A stretch of 64,000 nt of DNA, from positions 1 to 64,000 of the forward strand of contig NZ_JBFRXP010000007.1 of NCBI RefSeq assembly GCF_041146875.1, read 5' to 3'. The notes under the pieces were generated by a model. It had not been told where the DNA came from. It did no database searches and saw nothing but the letters and a program-made list of their open reading frames with translations. Shown here one piece after another: positions 8,405 through 17,683 of this stretch. Each line of letters starts with the position of its first letter. Positions within the stretch are counted from its first letter, which is position 1. The position numbers and the translations under genes were made by a program. This DNA comes from Igneacidithiobacillus sp041146875. GTDB lineage: Bacteria > Pseudomonadota > Gammaproteobacteria > Acidithiobacillales > Acidithiobacillaceae.

Positions 8405-9310
8405 ATGACCGCAAAATCTGAACGAGGGCATTTGTGGATACTGGCTGCTGCTATGGCGATTATTGCCCTGGTTTTTGCTTGGGTGGTGCTGCCAATAGTT
8501 TTCCCTAATAATGGCATCGGCAAAGCTCTTCTTGGTCCCATGCAGCTATTGGTGAGTCTTTTCGCGGCTTTTTCTGTTATTACCGCGCTCAAGTTATACT
8601 TAGGGAATACGGGGGTGGTCAGCAAGCCTTCGCAACGAATAGTTTCGGGACCGGGGACAGGTTATACCGCCTATAGTCCAAGCCCATCAGAAAGGCCTGC
8701 TCGCCCAGCCGTGTATCCGGAACCTCCAAAAAGAGCCGATCAAACGCAATTACCGCCCAATAACATACAAACTGTGTGGAATCTGAAGCTGTTGCAGTCT
8801 CTTGATTGGAAGAGATTCGAGGATTTATGTAGTGAATACATCAAGTCCAAAGGAGTGCGCGCAGAAACCACATCGCTGGGTGCAGATGGCGGCATTGACG
8901 TAAGGGCCTACAATCAGGCTGGTGAACTCCAGCAGATCATTCAGTGTAAGGCCTGGAAGCAAGATGTTGGCGTTAAATATGTCCGGGAGCTGGCTGGCAG
9001 CTTGATGGACGCCAGAGCACGCTTCGGTGTTTTCATTTGTTCCAGCGACTATACTGCCGACGCGTGCGCATTTGCGCGAAAAAATCACATCGTTTTGATC
9101 ACAGGGGTTGACTTGGTAAATGCTATTACCGCGCTCCCCGTTGCAGAGCAACATCGCTTGCTCGCCTTTGCAACTGCCGGTGACTACACCACGCCCACCT
9201 GCCCAAAATGTGGTATCAAGATGGTCAAGCGCCGTGGACATTCGGATTTCTGGGGCTGTGCAAATTACCCCAAATGCCGCCGCACATTTCCGATGAGTAA
9301 AACCGTTTAG
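8405..9310 (+). CDS. Membrane-anchored Mrr-like restriction endonuclease with zinc ribbon
   Basis: A 301-residue, three-part protein. Two hydrophobic helices (about 9-31 and 41-64) are followed by a low-complexity linker (about 75-120). A restriction_endonuc/Mrr-cat domain (about 125-235) has GADGGIDV (Asp165) and QCKAW (Gln180-x-Lys182) as the PD-(D/E)xK core with Gln in place of Glu. A topoisomerase-type zinc ribbon (about 267-293) begins CPKCG and ends YPKC. Mrr-type enzymes cut modified or foreign DNA. GAGGAG lies nine bases upstream of ATG 8405. It is alone, with no partner methylase next to it, and stands at the edge of the defence island. Confidence 0.8.
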   Translation: MTAKSERGHLWILAAAMAIIALVFAWVVLPIVFPNNGIGKALLGPMQLLVSLFAAFSVITALKLYLGNTGVVSKPSQRIVSGPGTGYTAYSPSPSERPARPAVYPEPPKRADQTQLPPNNIQTVWNLKLLQSLDWKRFEDLCSEYIKSKGVRAETTSLGADGGIDVRAYNQAGELQQIIQCKAWKQDVGVKYVRELAGSLMDARARFGVFICSSDYTADACAFARKNHIVLITGVDLVNAITALPVAEQHRLLAFATAGDYTTPTCPKCGIKMVKRRGHSDFWGCANYPKCRRTFPMSKTV

Positions 9311-9444
9311 CTTTTTAAGTCAAACCTTAGGCGTTCGCGCTCCCATTGGCGGTTCCCCGGAGAGCGGCACGGCGTTGTAGTTGAGCCTTTTTGGTCCGCT
9401 GCCATCTGCGTCTCCATCCTGTGCATCTGTCTGCACCGTGTAGC

Positions 9445-9792
9445 TCAGCCCATGCGGGCTGCCCAATCCTCGGGTGAGAACCCCACCAGTATCTGTCCAT
9501 CGCGGTCCAGGATCGGGCGACGGATGACGCTGGGATAAGCCTGCATCAGGGCCAGGGCGTCCGCATCACCCTGTAGCTGCCGCTGGTCCTCGCTCAGGCG
9601 GCGCCAGGTGGTCCCCTTGCGATTGATCAACGCCTCCCAACCCAGCGCTGCCACCCAGCGTTGTAAAGCTTCCAGGGGCACCCCCGCCTTCTGATAGTCA
9701 TGAAAATGGTAGTCCACCTGTTGCTCTTGTAACCAGGTGAAGGCCTTTTTCATAGTGCTGCAATTGCGGATGCCGTAGATGGTGATTTGCAC
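9445..9792 (-). CDS. ArsC/Spx-family thioredoxin-fold protein (YffB-like)
   Basis: A 115-residue thioredoxin-fold protein. GIRNCSTMKKA near the N-terminus supplies the single conserved Cys11 of the YffB branch, and RRPIL is the conserved segment before the C-terminus. It resembles arsenate reductase, but YffB proteins are not proven arsenate reductases and their substrate is unknown. It ends close to the Mrr-like gene, which converges on it, and is followed upstream by the Fic gene in the same direction. Confidence 0.82.
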   Translation of the reverse strand: MQITIYGIRNCSTMKKAFTWLQEQQVDYHFHDYQKAGVPLEALQRWVAALGWEALINRKGTTWRRLSEDQRQLQGDADALALMQAYPSVIRRPILDRDGQILVGFSPEDWAARMG

Positions 9793-9825
9793 AAAAGCTC
9801 CTGAAAATGTCTGTCAGTGAAAATG

Positions 9826-11169
9826 TTAGGAAATGCGCGCGCGCAAGTCCTCCGGGACCCGAAAAAGGAAGCTGCGCCCCCGTTTCCCTTGTTCCAACAA
9901 GCTCGCAGCGGCCAAATCCAGCAGGTCGGCTCGCGCCGTGGCATAGGTCACCCGATGGGAGCGCTGATGGCCAGCAATGAGATAGGCATATCCGGGGTGT
10001 TTGAGGGCGTGGGTCAATAGCGCCAACTGCCGGTGATTGAAGCGATCACGCAAGGCCGCAGAATGCTGTAATAGATGCTCGGCATCGCGCAGTTCGCGGC
10101 GTTTGCGTGCCAAATGTTCGGACAAGGCCGCCATAGCCTTGCCTATCACCTCCAACTGATGCAGGAGAAAATAGGTGGTGTCGTTGTCATCGGTTTCCAC
10201 GTACAAAAAGGCGCGGGCATACTGGGCCGGTGCGCGCTTGATGATCTCGGAGATGGAGAGATATTCCGTCAGCCAATAGCCTTGGCGCAGCATGCTCCAG
10301 TAGAACAAAGCCCGCGCCGTGCGCCCATTGCCGTCCACGAAGGGGTGGTCGTAACCCATCATGAAATGCAGCAAGATCGCCCGCAAAACCGGCGGCACAT
10401 AGGGGGTATCGGCTTCCTCCCCGTTGGCGAAGGCACAGAGCCGTTCCAGCCGCGCTGCCAGGGTAGATGCTGGCGGCGGCTCATGCAAAACCGTTTGATT
10501 TCGATGGTCCACCACACGGACATCGTCGCGACGGCGCAGGCGCCCGGCGTCCTGCATGTCCTCCAAGGTGTTTTCGCTCACGACCCGATGGAGTTCGAGG
10601 ATCAATTCTGGCCGAATGGCCTCCTGCTGATGTTGTCGCACCCATTGCATCGCCTGGAAATTGTTGAAGATCATCTGCTCGCTGTGGTCACGCGGCTGCC
10701 GCCCGGCGCGGAGCATCTCCTCGGCGACGATCCGTGTGGTGGAGGCGCCTTCGAGCTGGCTGGAGGTAATGGATTCCTCCATAAGGGAGTTAAAGATATA
10801 GCGATCCCGGTCGCTGCCAGTGATGACCGGCTCCGGCGGACTTGCCTGGCCGGCGGCGAAGCGGTCCACCTGGCTGAGCTGGCGCAAGATCGGTTCGGGC
10901 AGCGCCAACTGCATGGGGCGGCCCTGTTTGTCCAACAGGTGGGGAAGCGCGCGGAGCTGACCTTGGCGGGCGATTTTCAGTGCCGTCCAGAGTTGCTCCA
11001 CGGTCAGCCCGTTCTGTACCGGGCGATGACGCAGCGCATCCCAGTGCAGATATCGCCCGTCCAGCAGCGGGCTGTTGTGCAGGGTGAGTATCTGCAACAG
11101 CGTCTCCGGCCTGATTTCGCGGAGCAGTTGGGTGAGGCTGGCGGGGGCGACAGGGATCTTCATGGCCAT
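9826..11169 (-). CDS. Fic-family protein (AMP transferase), class II autoinhibited
   Basis: A 447-residue protein. The Fic core motif HPFVDGNGRTAR is at about 275-286 with every catalytic residue, so it should transfer AMP or another nucleotide to a protein. SSQLEG at about 136-141 fits the (S/T)xxxE(G/N) inhibitory helix placed N-terminal to the Fic core, which defines class II. A C-terminal winged-helix-like region (about 370-447) may bind DNA. Start ATG 11169 (or 11163). An inverted repeat directly upstream may allow self-regulation. The target is unknown. Confidence 0.85.
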   Translation of the reverse strand: MAMKIPVAPASLTQLLREIRPETLLQILTLHNSPLLDGRYLHWDALRHRPVQNGLTVEQLWTALKIARQGQLRALPHLLDKQGRPMQLALPEPILRQLSQVDRFAAGQASPPEPVITGSDRDRYIFNSLMEESITSSQLEGASTTRIVAEEMLRAGRQPRDHSEQMIFNNFQAMQWVRQHQQEAIRPELILELHRVVSENTLEDMQDAGRLRRRDDVRVVDHRNQTVLHEPPPASTLAARLERLCAFANGEEADTPYVPPVLRAILLHFMMGYDHPFVDGNGRTARALFYWSMLRQGYWLTEYLSISEIIKRAPAQYARAFLYVETDDNDTTYFLLHQLEVIGKAMAALSEHLARKRRELRDAEHLLQHSAALRDRFNHRQLALLTHALKHPGYAYLIAGHQRSHRVTYATARADLLDLAAASLLEQGKRGRSFLFRVPEDLRARIS

Positions 11170-11170
11170 T

Positions 11171-11210
11171 AACTATCAAAAAATCTCAATTTGATATTTC
11201 ATTGATAGTT
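11171..11210. promoter_or_regulatory. Inverted repeat upstream of the fic gene
   Basis: AACTATCAA (11171-11179) and TTGATAGTT (11202-11210) are perfect 9-bp inverted copies starting one base before the fic start codon; a further half-copy TTGATA lies between them. The placement over the likely promoter suggests an operator, perhaps for the protein's own DNA-binding domain. Confidence 0.5.
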
Positions 11211-11358
11211 TGGACGAGGCACTGCACCCTGTCAAAGCTAAGTCTTGCAAACCGATTTCATGCATTGCACCTGTAAAATTCTTGACGCACACTGGTACTC
11301 TGAAAATAGATGCTGCGGGTATTTGTCCCTTGGCTTCTGATAGAGCGGGTGCTGGTAA

Positions 11359-14300
11359 TCAAGCTTGGTCGCCTCGATTACTGACCTTCTTGCTTACCAA
11401 CAGTCGGTCGTAAACTTGGTGCCCAAGCCATTTTGATACGAGCTCCTGCATCTCCGGTTTGCCCATGTAGTCGCTGAAGAGCTCTTCGTTCAGTTCCATG
11501 CGCTCGATGAACAAGGATTCAAGCACCTGCCGGAACACCAGCTGGAACTTGTCGAGGGAGTTAACCTCTGCTGCTTGCCTCAGCGACTCATTCAAGCTCG
11601 CCGCCTCGGCGATCTGATCGAAGAACAGTTGATCTGCTTCGTTCAGTTCCCCCCCAAAACGTTGATTGATGATATCGATGAGGCGCGACAGCGAAACATG
11701 TTCCTCGCGTACCATTCCAGACCCAACCTCACGTGGGCCATCCAGCGGTTTGGCATAACCCTCATTGAGGCAGATCGAGCCTTCGCTGATCTTCTGCAAC
11801 CTGTAATAGTCGAGCTCGATCTCCTCATCAAATTGATATCCCGGCCCACTCTTGCGCTTGGGCAGCTTCAATGCGAGGTGCCGCAGGTACGTAAAGAGTT
11901 TTTCCAAGTCGCTGTCTTGATAGGGGATCACCTGACTCAAGAAACTGTAGAGATTACGAAAGGCTTGCAGTTTGCCGCGCCACAGCTCGGCTTCCGCCTC
12001 CTCCGTGCTCTGCAACTGCACGAAGCGCGCGACTGCCTGATCGAGAATCGCGTTCATCACCTTGTGGTCGCCGGGGCTTTGGCGGCGCTTTGGCGCGAAG
12101 AACACGCGCGCAAACTCGACCACCTCGGTCTGCAGGTACACGCCAGATGCATCAAGCTCGGCTTTGACCTCGTAGAGCTTGTCTGGATCGACTTGCTCAC
12201 CCATGACTGAGCCAACGTAGTACTGGCGGAAAGCCTCCTGGATCTCACCGGGCTCATTGACGAAGTCGAGCACAAAAGTGTCGTCCTTAAGCGGATGGGT
12301 ACGATTCAATCGCGACAGAGTCTGCACCGCCTGAATGCCCGCCAGGCGCTTGTCAACATACATCGTGTGCAGCAACGGCTGATCGAAGCCGGTCTGGTAT
12401 TTCTCGGCCACCAGTAGGACGCGGAAATCTGGCTTGGCGAAGGTGTCGGGTAGCTCTTTCTCTTTTAGGCCGTCATTCATCTCGACCTCTGTGTACGACT
12501 TCTCCGGAATCTTGTCGTCTTCCACTGCGCCCGAGAATGCCACCAGGCTCTTGATCGGGTAGCCCTTCTCCTGGATGTAGCGGTCGAACTCCTGCTTATA
12601 GCGCACGGCCTCCAGCCTTGACCCGGTCACCACCATCGCCTTGGCATGCCCGCCAATCTTGTGTCGAGTGAAGTGCTGGAAGTGTTCGACCATCACCTCT
12701 GTTTTCTGGCCGATGTTGTGCGGATGGAGGCGCATAAAGCGGGCCAGCGCCTTGGCAGCTTTCTTGCATTCGACGTTGGGGTCGTCTTCGGCTTTCTTGA
12801 TCAGTTTGTAATACGTTTTGTACGTGACGTAGCTTTTCAGCACGTCCTCGATGAAACCCTCCTCAATGGCTTGGCGCATGGTGTAGCGATGGAAAGGTTC
12901 GCCGTTGCGCCCGAAAATCGCCAGGGTCTTGTGCTTGGGCGTTGCGGTGAAGGCAAAAAAGCTAATGTTCGGCTGATGGCCCCTTTTGGCCATAGAGCGG
13001 AACAGTCGCTCCAGTTCGCCTTCCTCTTCGGCCATCTCTTGTGCCTTGCGGCGCAGCTCGGCACCACCCAGCACTCCCTTGAGTTCGGTTGCTGTCTCGC
13101 CCGACTGCGAGCTGTGTGCCTCGTCGATGATCACCGCATACTTGCGCGCTGGTAGATGACTCTTCCCGCCTTCGCCGCGCTCCTCGCCCAGCTTGGCGAG
13201 CTGCCCAGATACGAATGGAAACTTCTGCAGCGTGGTGATGATGATCGGCACACCGGCTTCCAGCGCCTCGGCGAGCTGGCGCGAATCTTCGTCTATCTTC
13301 TGCACCACGCCTTGGCGATGGTCGAACTGGTAGATGGTGTTTTGCAACTGGCGGTCGAGCACCACGCGGTCGGTGATAACCACTACGCTGTCGAAGAGCC
13401 GCTCGTCTTGCGCGTTGTGCAGGCTGGACAGTCGATGCGCCAGCCAGGCAATCGTGTTGCTTTTGCCGCTGCCGGCCGAGTGTTCGACCAAGTAGTTGTG
13501 CCCCACGCCCTCGCTGGCAGCGGCCGCCACCATCCGGCGCACGGCCTGCAACTGGTGGTATCGCGGAAAGATCAGGCTTTCCTTGCGTACCTTCTTGCCG
13601 TCATCTGTCGTCTTCTCTTCTGCATCAAGATGTAGAAAGCGGGCAAACAGATCGAGCAGGCTGTCGCGCTGAAGTATCTCTTCCCACAGGTAGGCCGTCT
13701 TGTAGTTGCGTCCTTCGGGATCGGGCGGGTTGCCAGCGCCGCCGTCCATGCCCCGATTGAAGGGCAGGAAATAGGTGGATGAACTCGCCAGCCGGGTAGC
13801 CATGTAGGCCTCTTCGGTGTCCACCGCGAAATGCACCAAGGTGCGCTTGGTGAACTCGAAGATTGGTTCACGCGGATTGCGGTCGTGGCGGTACTGGTGG
13901 ATGGCATTGGCCGCCGTCTGGCCGGTCAAGGGGTTTTTGAGTTCCAGCGTCACCATCGGAATGCCGTTGACCGACAGCACCACATCCAGCGACTTTTCCG
14001 CCTTCGGACTGAAGTGCAACTGACGGGTCAGCCCCAGCCGATTGGCCTGGTAGCGCGCCTCCAGTTCCGGATTGAGGCCGTGGGCGGGGCGAAAGAAGGC
14101 GATGCGCAGCGTGCGGCCGAAACATTTGAAACCGTGGCGCAGCGTAGCCAGGGCGCCATGGGTGTCCAGCCACTTGCAGAGCGATTCCAATACGCGCGCG
14201 CCGGTCTGCTCGCCGTGCAAGGCCTCCAGCTTCTCCCACACCTTGCCCTGGGTGGCGCGGATAAAGGCCAGCGCCTCATCGGGGAAGATGGCGCGTTCGC

Positions 14301-14394
14301 GGTCGAAGCCTTGGCCATCGACGCGCGTATACCCATTGCCCAGCAAGAACGCCTCGATGGCGGTTTCGAATGCGGCTTCGCTGGTGCGTTTCAT
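11359..14394 (-). CDS. hsdR: Type I restriction enzyme, R (motor/nuclease) subunit
   Basis: A 1011-residue HsdR. The N-terminal nuclease domain has Asp137 and the ELKN motif (Glu151-x-Lys153). The two RecA-like motor domains carry Walker A SAGSGKSN (about 310) and DEAH (IIDEAHSSQ, about 425), with FTATPK as motif III; LLVAEKYQTGFDQP and QTLSRLNRT are later helicase motifs. The C-terminus is a helical assembly region. ATG 14394 overlaps the stop of the upstream HNH gene (ATGA), which favours it over the longer frame. It completes an hsdM-hsdS-hsdR operon with two extra genes inserted before it. Confidence 0.93.
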   Translation of the reverse strand: MKRTSEAAFETAIEAFLLGNGYTRVDGQGFDRERAIFPDEALAFIRATQGKVWEKLEALHGEQTGARVLESLCKWLDTHGALATLRHGFKCFGRTLRIAFFRPAHGLNPELEARYQANRLGLTRQLHFSPKAEKSLDVVLSVNGIPMVTLELKNPLTGQTAANAIHQYRHDRNPREPIFEFTKRTLVHFAVDTEEAYMATRLASSSTYFLPFNRGMDGGAGNPPDPEGRNYKTAYLWEEILQRDSLLDLFARFLHLDAEEKTTDDGKKVRKESLIFPRYHQLQAVRRMVAAAASEGVGHNYLVEHSAGSGKSNTIAWLAHRLSSLHNAQDERLFDSVVVITDRVVLDRQLQNTIYQFDHRQGVVQKIDEDSRQLAEALEAGVPIIITTLQKFPFVSGQLAKLGEERGEGGKSHLPARKYAVIIDEAHSSQSGETATELKGVLGGAELRRKAQEMAEEEGELERLFRSMAKRGHQPNISFFAFTATPKHKTLAIFGRNGEPFHRYTMRQAIEEGFIEDVLKSYVTYKTYYKLIKKAEDDPNVECKKAAKALARFMRLHPHNIGQKTEVMVEHFQHFTRHKIGGHAKAMVVTGSRLEAVRYKQEFDRYIQEKGYPIKSLVAFSGAVEDDKIPEKSYTEVEMNDGLKEKELPDTFAKPDFRVLLVAEKYQTGFDQPLLHTMYVDKRLAGIQAVQTLSRLNRTHPLKDDTFVLDFVNEPGEIQEAFRQYYVGSVMGEQVDPDKLYEVKAELDASGVYLQTEVVEFARVFFAPKRRQSPGDHKVMNAILDQAVARFVQLQSTEEAEAELWRGKLQAFRNLYSFLSQVIPYQDSDLEKLFTYLRHLALKLPKRKSGPGYQFDEEIELDYYRLQKISEGSICLNEGYAKPLDGPREVGSGMVREEHVSLSRLIDIINQRFGGELNEADQLFFDQIAEAASLNESLRQAAEVNSLDKFQLVFRQVLESLFIERMELNEELFSDYMGKPEMQELVSKWLGHQVYDRLLVSKKVSNRGDQA

Positions 14395-15020
14395 ACGGTG
14401 GCCCTCGCTTGTCTTTTTCGTAGCCAATAGACGACGACCTGCGCGAACTCGGGCAAATCTCCCGCTTTCGTGCCGTCCCATTTGGGAAGCTCGCGCGCTG
14501 GATCTACGCGGCGTCCGTCCTGGAGTCGCTGCTGAAATGCTGCGAGCACAGCCTTGCGGTTACTAACCAGGCGAGGCAGATTCAGGTTGAGTACGACATT
14601 GAGGGCACCGTCAATGGCGGCATCGTCTGCCTTGATGGTGCCATCGCCCAAAAAACGGATCTTTCGCTCGATGGGATGCGCCGGGTCGCACACGCTGAAG
14701 CAAAGCCCATTGTTGCCCTTGCGCGTATCGCAATGCTGCTCGCGATCGGGACGGCCGTGCCCACCCAGGCAGGCGCCGAGCAGATTGCTGTAGTCGAGCT
14801 GCCGCTCAGGGTGGTCGGCCTGGCATTGCCAATGCTCGATCTTCATGCCCACGGGTGTGGCCTGAATACGCGACTGGCAGTAGCAGCACAGGCCACGCTG
14901 CTCGGCAACCAGCGCCTGGCGCAAGGCCGCCTTGTCGGCGTAGTTGTCGTAGTCGGCATGCGGCTGCTGGCGATGCTGGGTCAAGGTGGGGGGCTCCGCC
15001 CCCTTCTGGATGGTCCGCAT
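14391..15020 (-). CDS. HNH-type nuclease, Septu PtuB-like (TIGR02646-like)
   Basis: A 209-residue protein with an HNH-like nuclease: CCYC (about 45-48), IEHWQCQ with His63, then LDYSNLLGACLGG, and CDTRKGN (about 97). This order of Cys and His is that of the TIGR02646/PtuB family, the effector nuclease of Septu anti-phage systems. Its start codon immediately follows the stop of the AAA ATPase gene and its stop overlaps hsdR. The pair therefore looks like PtuA-PtuB inside a restriction operon. Naming it Septu rests on motif and neighbour alone. Confidence 0.75.
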   Translation of the reverse strand: MRTIQKGAEPPTLTQHRQQPHADYDNYADKAALRQALVAEQRGLCCYCQSRIQATPVGMKIEHWQCQADHPERQLDYSNLLGACLGGHGRPDREQHCDTRKGNNGLCFSVCDPAHPIERKIRFLGDGTIKADDAAIDGALNVVLNLNLPRLVSNRKAVLAAFQQRLQDGRRVDPARELPKWDGTKAGDLPEFAQVVVYWLRKRQARATV

Positions 15021-16439
15021 TTACTCGGTACCCTCGAGAAAGCGGATCAGCGAACTGGCCCGAGTCAACTCAGGCTCGTCCTCGCCCAGCTTGCGTTCGA
15101 GGTCCGCAATGGCGGTACGCGCCTCGTCGAAACGCTCCTGGTCGATTAGATCGAAGAGGGCTTTCAGTTCCCCGTCTACCTCGCGGTTACGCACCGGGGC
15201 GCCCATGAATTCTTGCAGGATGCGGTTGGCATCCATGCCATAAGCCTCGGTGGGCACGGTCACGGTGACTTTGCCATCCACGAATTCAAGGAAACGCACG
15301 CAGCGCGCTGGCACCTCGCCCAACACGAGAGGCGAATGAGTGGTCACCACGAATTGGCAGGCCTTGAAGATGTCGCGCAGGCGTTGCAGCACATCGCGCT
15401 GCCACTTGGGATGCAGGTGCAGCTCGATCTCGTCGATCAGTACCAGTGCCTCACCTTCAGCTATTGGGTTTTCGAGATTAGGATTGGCGACAGCAAGGCG
15501 GCGCGTTAGGTCAAAAACCAAAGCAATCAACCCACGCTCGCCGTCGGATAATTGCTCAAAAAATAACTGCTTACCAGCGCTTTTGTCGTTAACTTGCTCA
15601 GCAATCGTCGCATCTTTCATGACGGAGTAGCGGGGTGGGTTTTCTTCATGAAAACAAAATTCCTTGATCTGGGGCATGAGGCTGGAAATAGCTTCCTGAA
15701 GCAGCTTCATAATCCGTTCCCCATACTGCACAGTTTCTTTTCTGAGCACACGGGTCGAAAATATGGCACGTTGCCACTTAGCAAATTCGTTTAGCGATAT
15801 CTCAAGTTGCGTCAGTGATTTTGAGAATGCCGCCCCCTGCTTGAAAGGCAATGTGCCTTGAAGTTGTGGCGGAAGCCTTAAAAGCAAGCGATGTGTTGAG
15901 TAGTACACAACCAGTGCTTGTGTTGGGCTGCTTTTCAGGTAGCGTTTCAGCCTTACCTCTGTTTCATGAGTGTCAGTAAAAAGCCAGTTCAGATGCTTCT
16001 CAAAATTTCCTTCTAATCGCTTGTCTATCCAAGTGATCTCGTTTTTTAGGTTTTTGTAATCAGGCGTCCCCCTTTCCAGAAGAGCCAGCTCCTTCTTCAT
16101 CTGGGTTTGCTTGAGCCCAAGCGCCAGCTTTTCACCCTTATCAAGGCTTTCCTTAGATAGGAAGGTGATTAACTGCGCGGCTCCCAAGTTACTGCTTTCC
16201 ATTTCAATGATGCAGGTTGACTTGCCTTGCTGTATATCGGCATCAATCAATGGCAACGGCTTTTCTCGCGAAACCGTAAATTCAGGCAAGGAATGGGAAT
16301 ACGCGATCGCTATAGCCTGCAGGATGGTTGATTTGCCAACGCCGTTGATACCGGCGATCACTGTCAGCCGCTCGTCAAAATTGATATCCAACCGATCAAA
16401 ACCACGGAAGTTGGTCAGTCCTAAACTTTTCAATTTCAT
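15021..16439 (-). CDS. AAA/ABC-type ATPase, Septu PtuA-like
   Basis: A 472-residue SMC/RecF-like ATPase. Walker A GINGVGKST is at 30-38, a long helical middle (about 90-300) follows, then the signature LSDGERG (about 318), Walker B ALVLIDEIELHLHP (about 355) and the H-loop TTHSP. There is no TOPRIM domain, so it is not an OLD nuclease. The C-terminal tail is helical and charged. With the following HNH gene it matches PtuA-PtuB. The first two thirds of the gene are visibly more AT-rich than hsdM or hsdR. It starts in the stop codon of hsdS (TAATG). R-linked ATPase genes (rloA) inside hsd loci are the other precedent. Confidence 0.78.
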   Translation of the reverse strand: MKLKSLGLTNFRGFDRLDINFDERLTVIAGINGVGKSTILQAIAIAYSHSLPEFTVSREKPLPLIDADIQQGKSTCIIEMESSNLGAAQLITFLSKESLDKGEKLALGLKQTQMKKELALLERGTPDYKNLKNEITWIDKRLEGNFEKHLNWLFTDTHETEVRLKRYLKSSPTQALVVYYSTHRLLLRLPPQLQGTLPFKQGAAFSKSLTQLEISLNEFAKWQRAIFSTRVLRKETVQYGERIMKLLQEAISSLMPQIKEFCFHEENPPRYSVMKDATIAEQVNDKSAGKQLFFEQLSDGERGLIALVFDLTRRLAVANPNLENPIAEGEALVLIDEIELHLHPKWQRDVLQRLRDIFKACQFVVTTHSPLVLGEVPARCVRFLEFVDGKVTVTVPTEAYGMDANRILQEFMGAPVRNREVDGELKALFDLIDQERFDEARTAIADLERKLGEDEPELTRASSLIRFLEGTE

Positions 16440-17683
16440 TAGGTCATCTCCTCCAGCGGGATCTGGCCGGTGACGGCGGCGGAGATCAGCGCGGCGCGGC
16501 GTTCTTTCAGCAAATTAACACTTCCTCGGATTGCTCTCCGCTGAAGATCGATTCTTCCGGTGCCTTTCGAAATCTCCGAGATGATGTGCTCTTGCTCTTG
16601 GAGGGGAGGAACCGGAATTCGAATAGCACTGAGAGTCTCTCGATTGATCTTTGGCATCGCGACCCGAGCGGATTCGAGTTCTGCCCACATAGAAAAATCT
16701 TCGGAGAGTAAGAAATACTGCAGATATTGTGGGAGCAGCCTCTCAGAAGGACGGAGCGCATACATGTCCGCACTACACAAGCAATCCTGTTCGGCCAGCG
16801 CAACCTTGCGCAGCGCGGGACGAATCTTTGAATAGAGTACATCACCCTCTCTGCATAAGTACTTGCCACTTATTGCGCCTTGATCTGCAGAGGTTTCCTT
16901 GTAAATAACTTGGCCCGTGCGTGACTCAATGTGATTCGGTGCAATCAAGATCATTTCGGAGAAATTGTCATCCTCGGGGTCTACATGCCCTTCAGATATG
17001 AATACGTCCCAAGAGAACTTGGTTGTCGGCCAATGTGCCGGAATCTCGCCCAGCCATTCCTGGTCGGAGCGTTTGAGCGGGGTGTTGGGGTTGAGGCCGT
17101 GGGTGACGACGCGGCTGATGAGTGCGGCGCGCTTTTCGCCCAGCAGCGCCAGCATGCGTTCCTTCTCGGCGATCAGCCTGTCGATGCGGGCAGTTTCGCG
17201 GTCGAGGTACTTAGCGATTCGCTCTTGGGTCTCCGCGTCCTTCGGATACGGCAACACAAGATCTTTCAGAAATTCACCGTCCACATGCGGGATGCCCATG
17301 CCGTTTGTAAATGTCTTGAGAACTGGCTCAGAAGCCTTGCAAAGCCAGAACAGAAATTTCCGATCAAATTGAATGGGTCTTACAAGCGCCGCAGTGGACG
17401 ATACGGCGCCAAGCTTTGCACGCAAAAACTCACCCGCGTTTGATCCGTCCCAAAGCAATAGGACGTCTTGGTCGTCGGCGGTAATCATTCCTTCCGATGA
17501 GACATAGGTGGATGCGTCAGTGTCACCCCGTAAGTACTCCATTGATAAATAAGGCAGGGATTCAGAATTCGCATCATCATCGCCCTTGACGGGAAGTCGT
17601 CCCTTGGATGTCGACGCGATATACCGAAAACGCATCTGATTCCAACGGTCGGGTATGGTTGGCGCGATGCTGATAGGACTCAC
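16439..17683 (-). CDS. hsdS: Type I restriction enzyme, S (specificity) subunit
   Basis: A 414-residue HsdS. Two variable target-recognition domains (about 1-140 and 205-345) are each followed by a conserved helical spacer: QERIAKYLDRETARIDRLI and QEHIISEISKGTGRIDLQR, both leading into ALIS.VTG/VTHG. It sets which bipartite DNA sequence is methylated and cut; the sequence itself cannot be read from the protein. It overlaps hsdM by ATGA and the PtuA-like gene by TAATG. The second recognition domain is AT-richer than its surroundings, common in shuffled specificity domains. Confidence 0.92.
   Translation of the reverse strand: MSPISIAPTIPDRWNQMRFRYIASTSKGRLPVKGDDDANSESLPYLSMEYLRGDTDASTYVSSEGMITADDQDVLLLWDGSNAGEFLRAKLGAVSSTAALVRPIQFDRKFLFWLCKASEPVLKTFTNGMGIPHVDGEFLKDLVLPYPKDAETQERIAKYLDRETARIDRLIAEKERMLALLGEKRAALISRVVTHGLNPNTPLKRSDQEWLGEIPAHWPTTKFSWDVFISEGHVDPEDDNFSEMILIAPNHIESRTGQVIYKETSADQGAISGKYLCREGDVLYSKIRPALRKVALAEQDCLCSADMYALRPSERLLPQYLQYFLLSEDFSMWAELESARVAMPKINRETLSAIRIPVPPLQEQEHIISEISKGTGRIDLQRRAIRGSVNLLKERRAALISAAVTGQIPLEEMT

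Noticed and set aside
9446..9461. CAGCCC/GGGCTG hairpin at the end of the YffB-like gene
   Set aside because: It lies in coding sequence and no T-run follows on the minus strand.
10075..11172. 365-codon plus-strand open frame
   Set aside because: Antisense to the Fic gene, whose catalytic motif is intact; GC-rich DNA often leaves such frames open.
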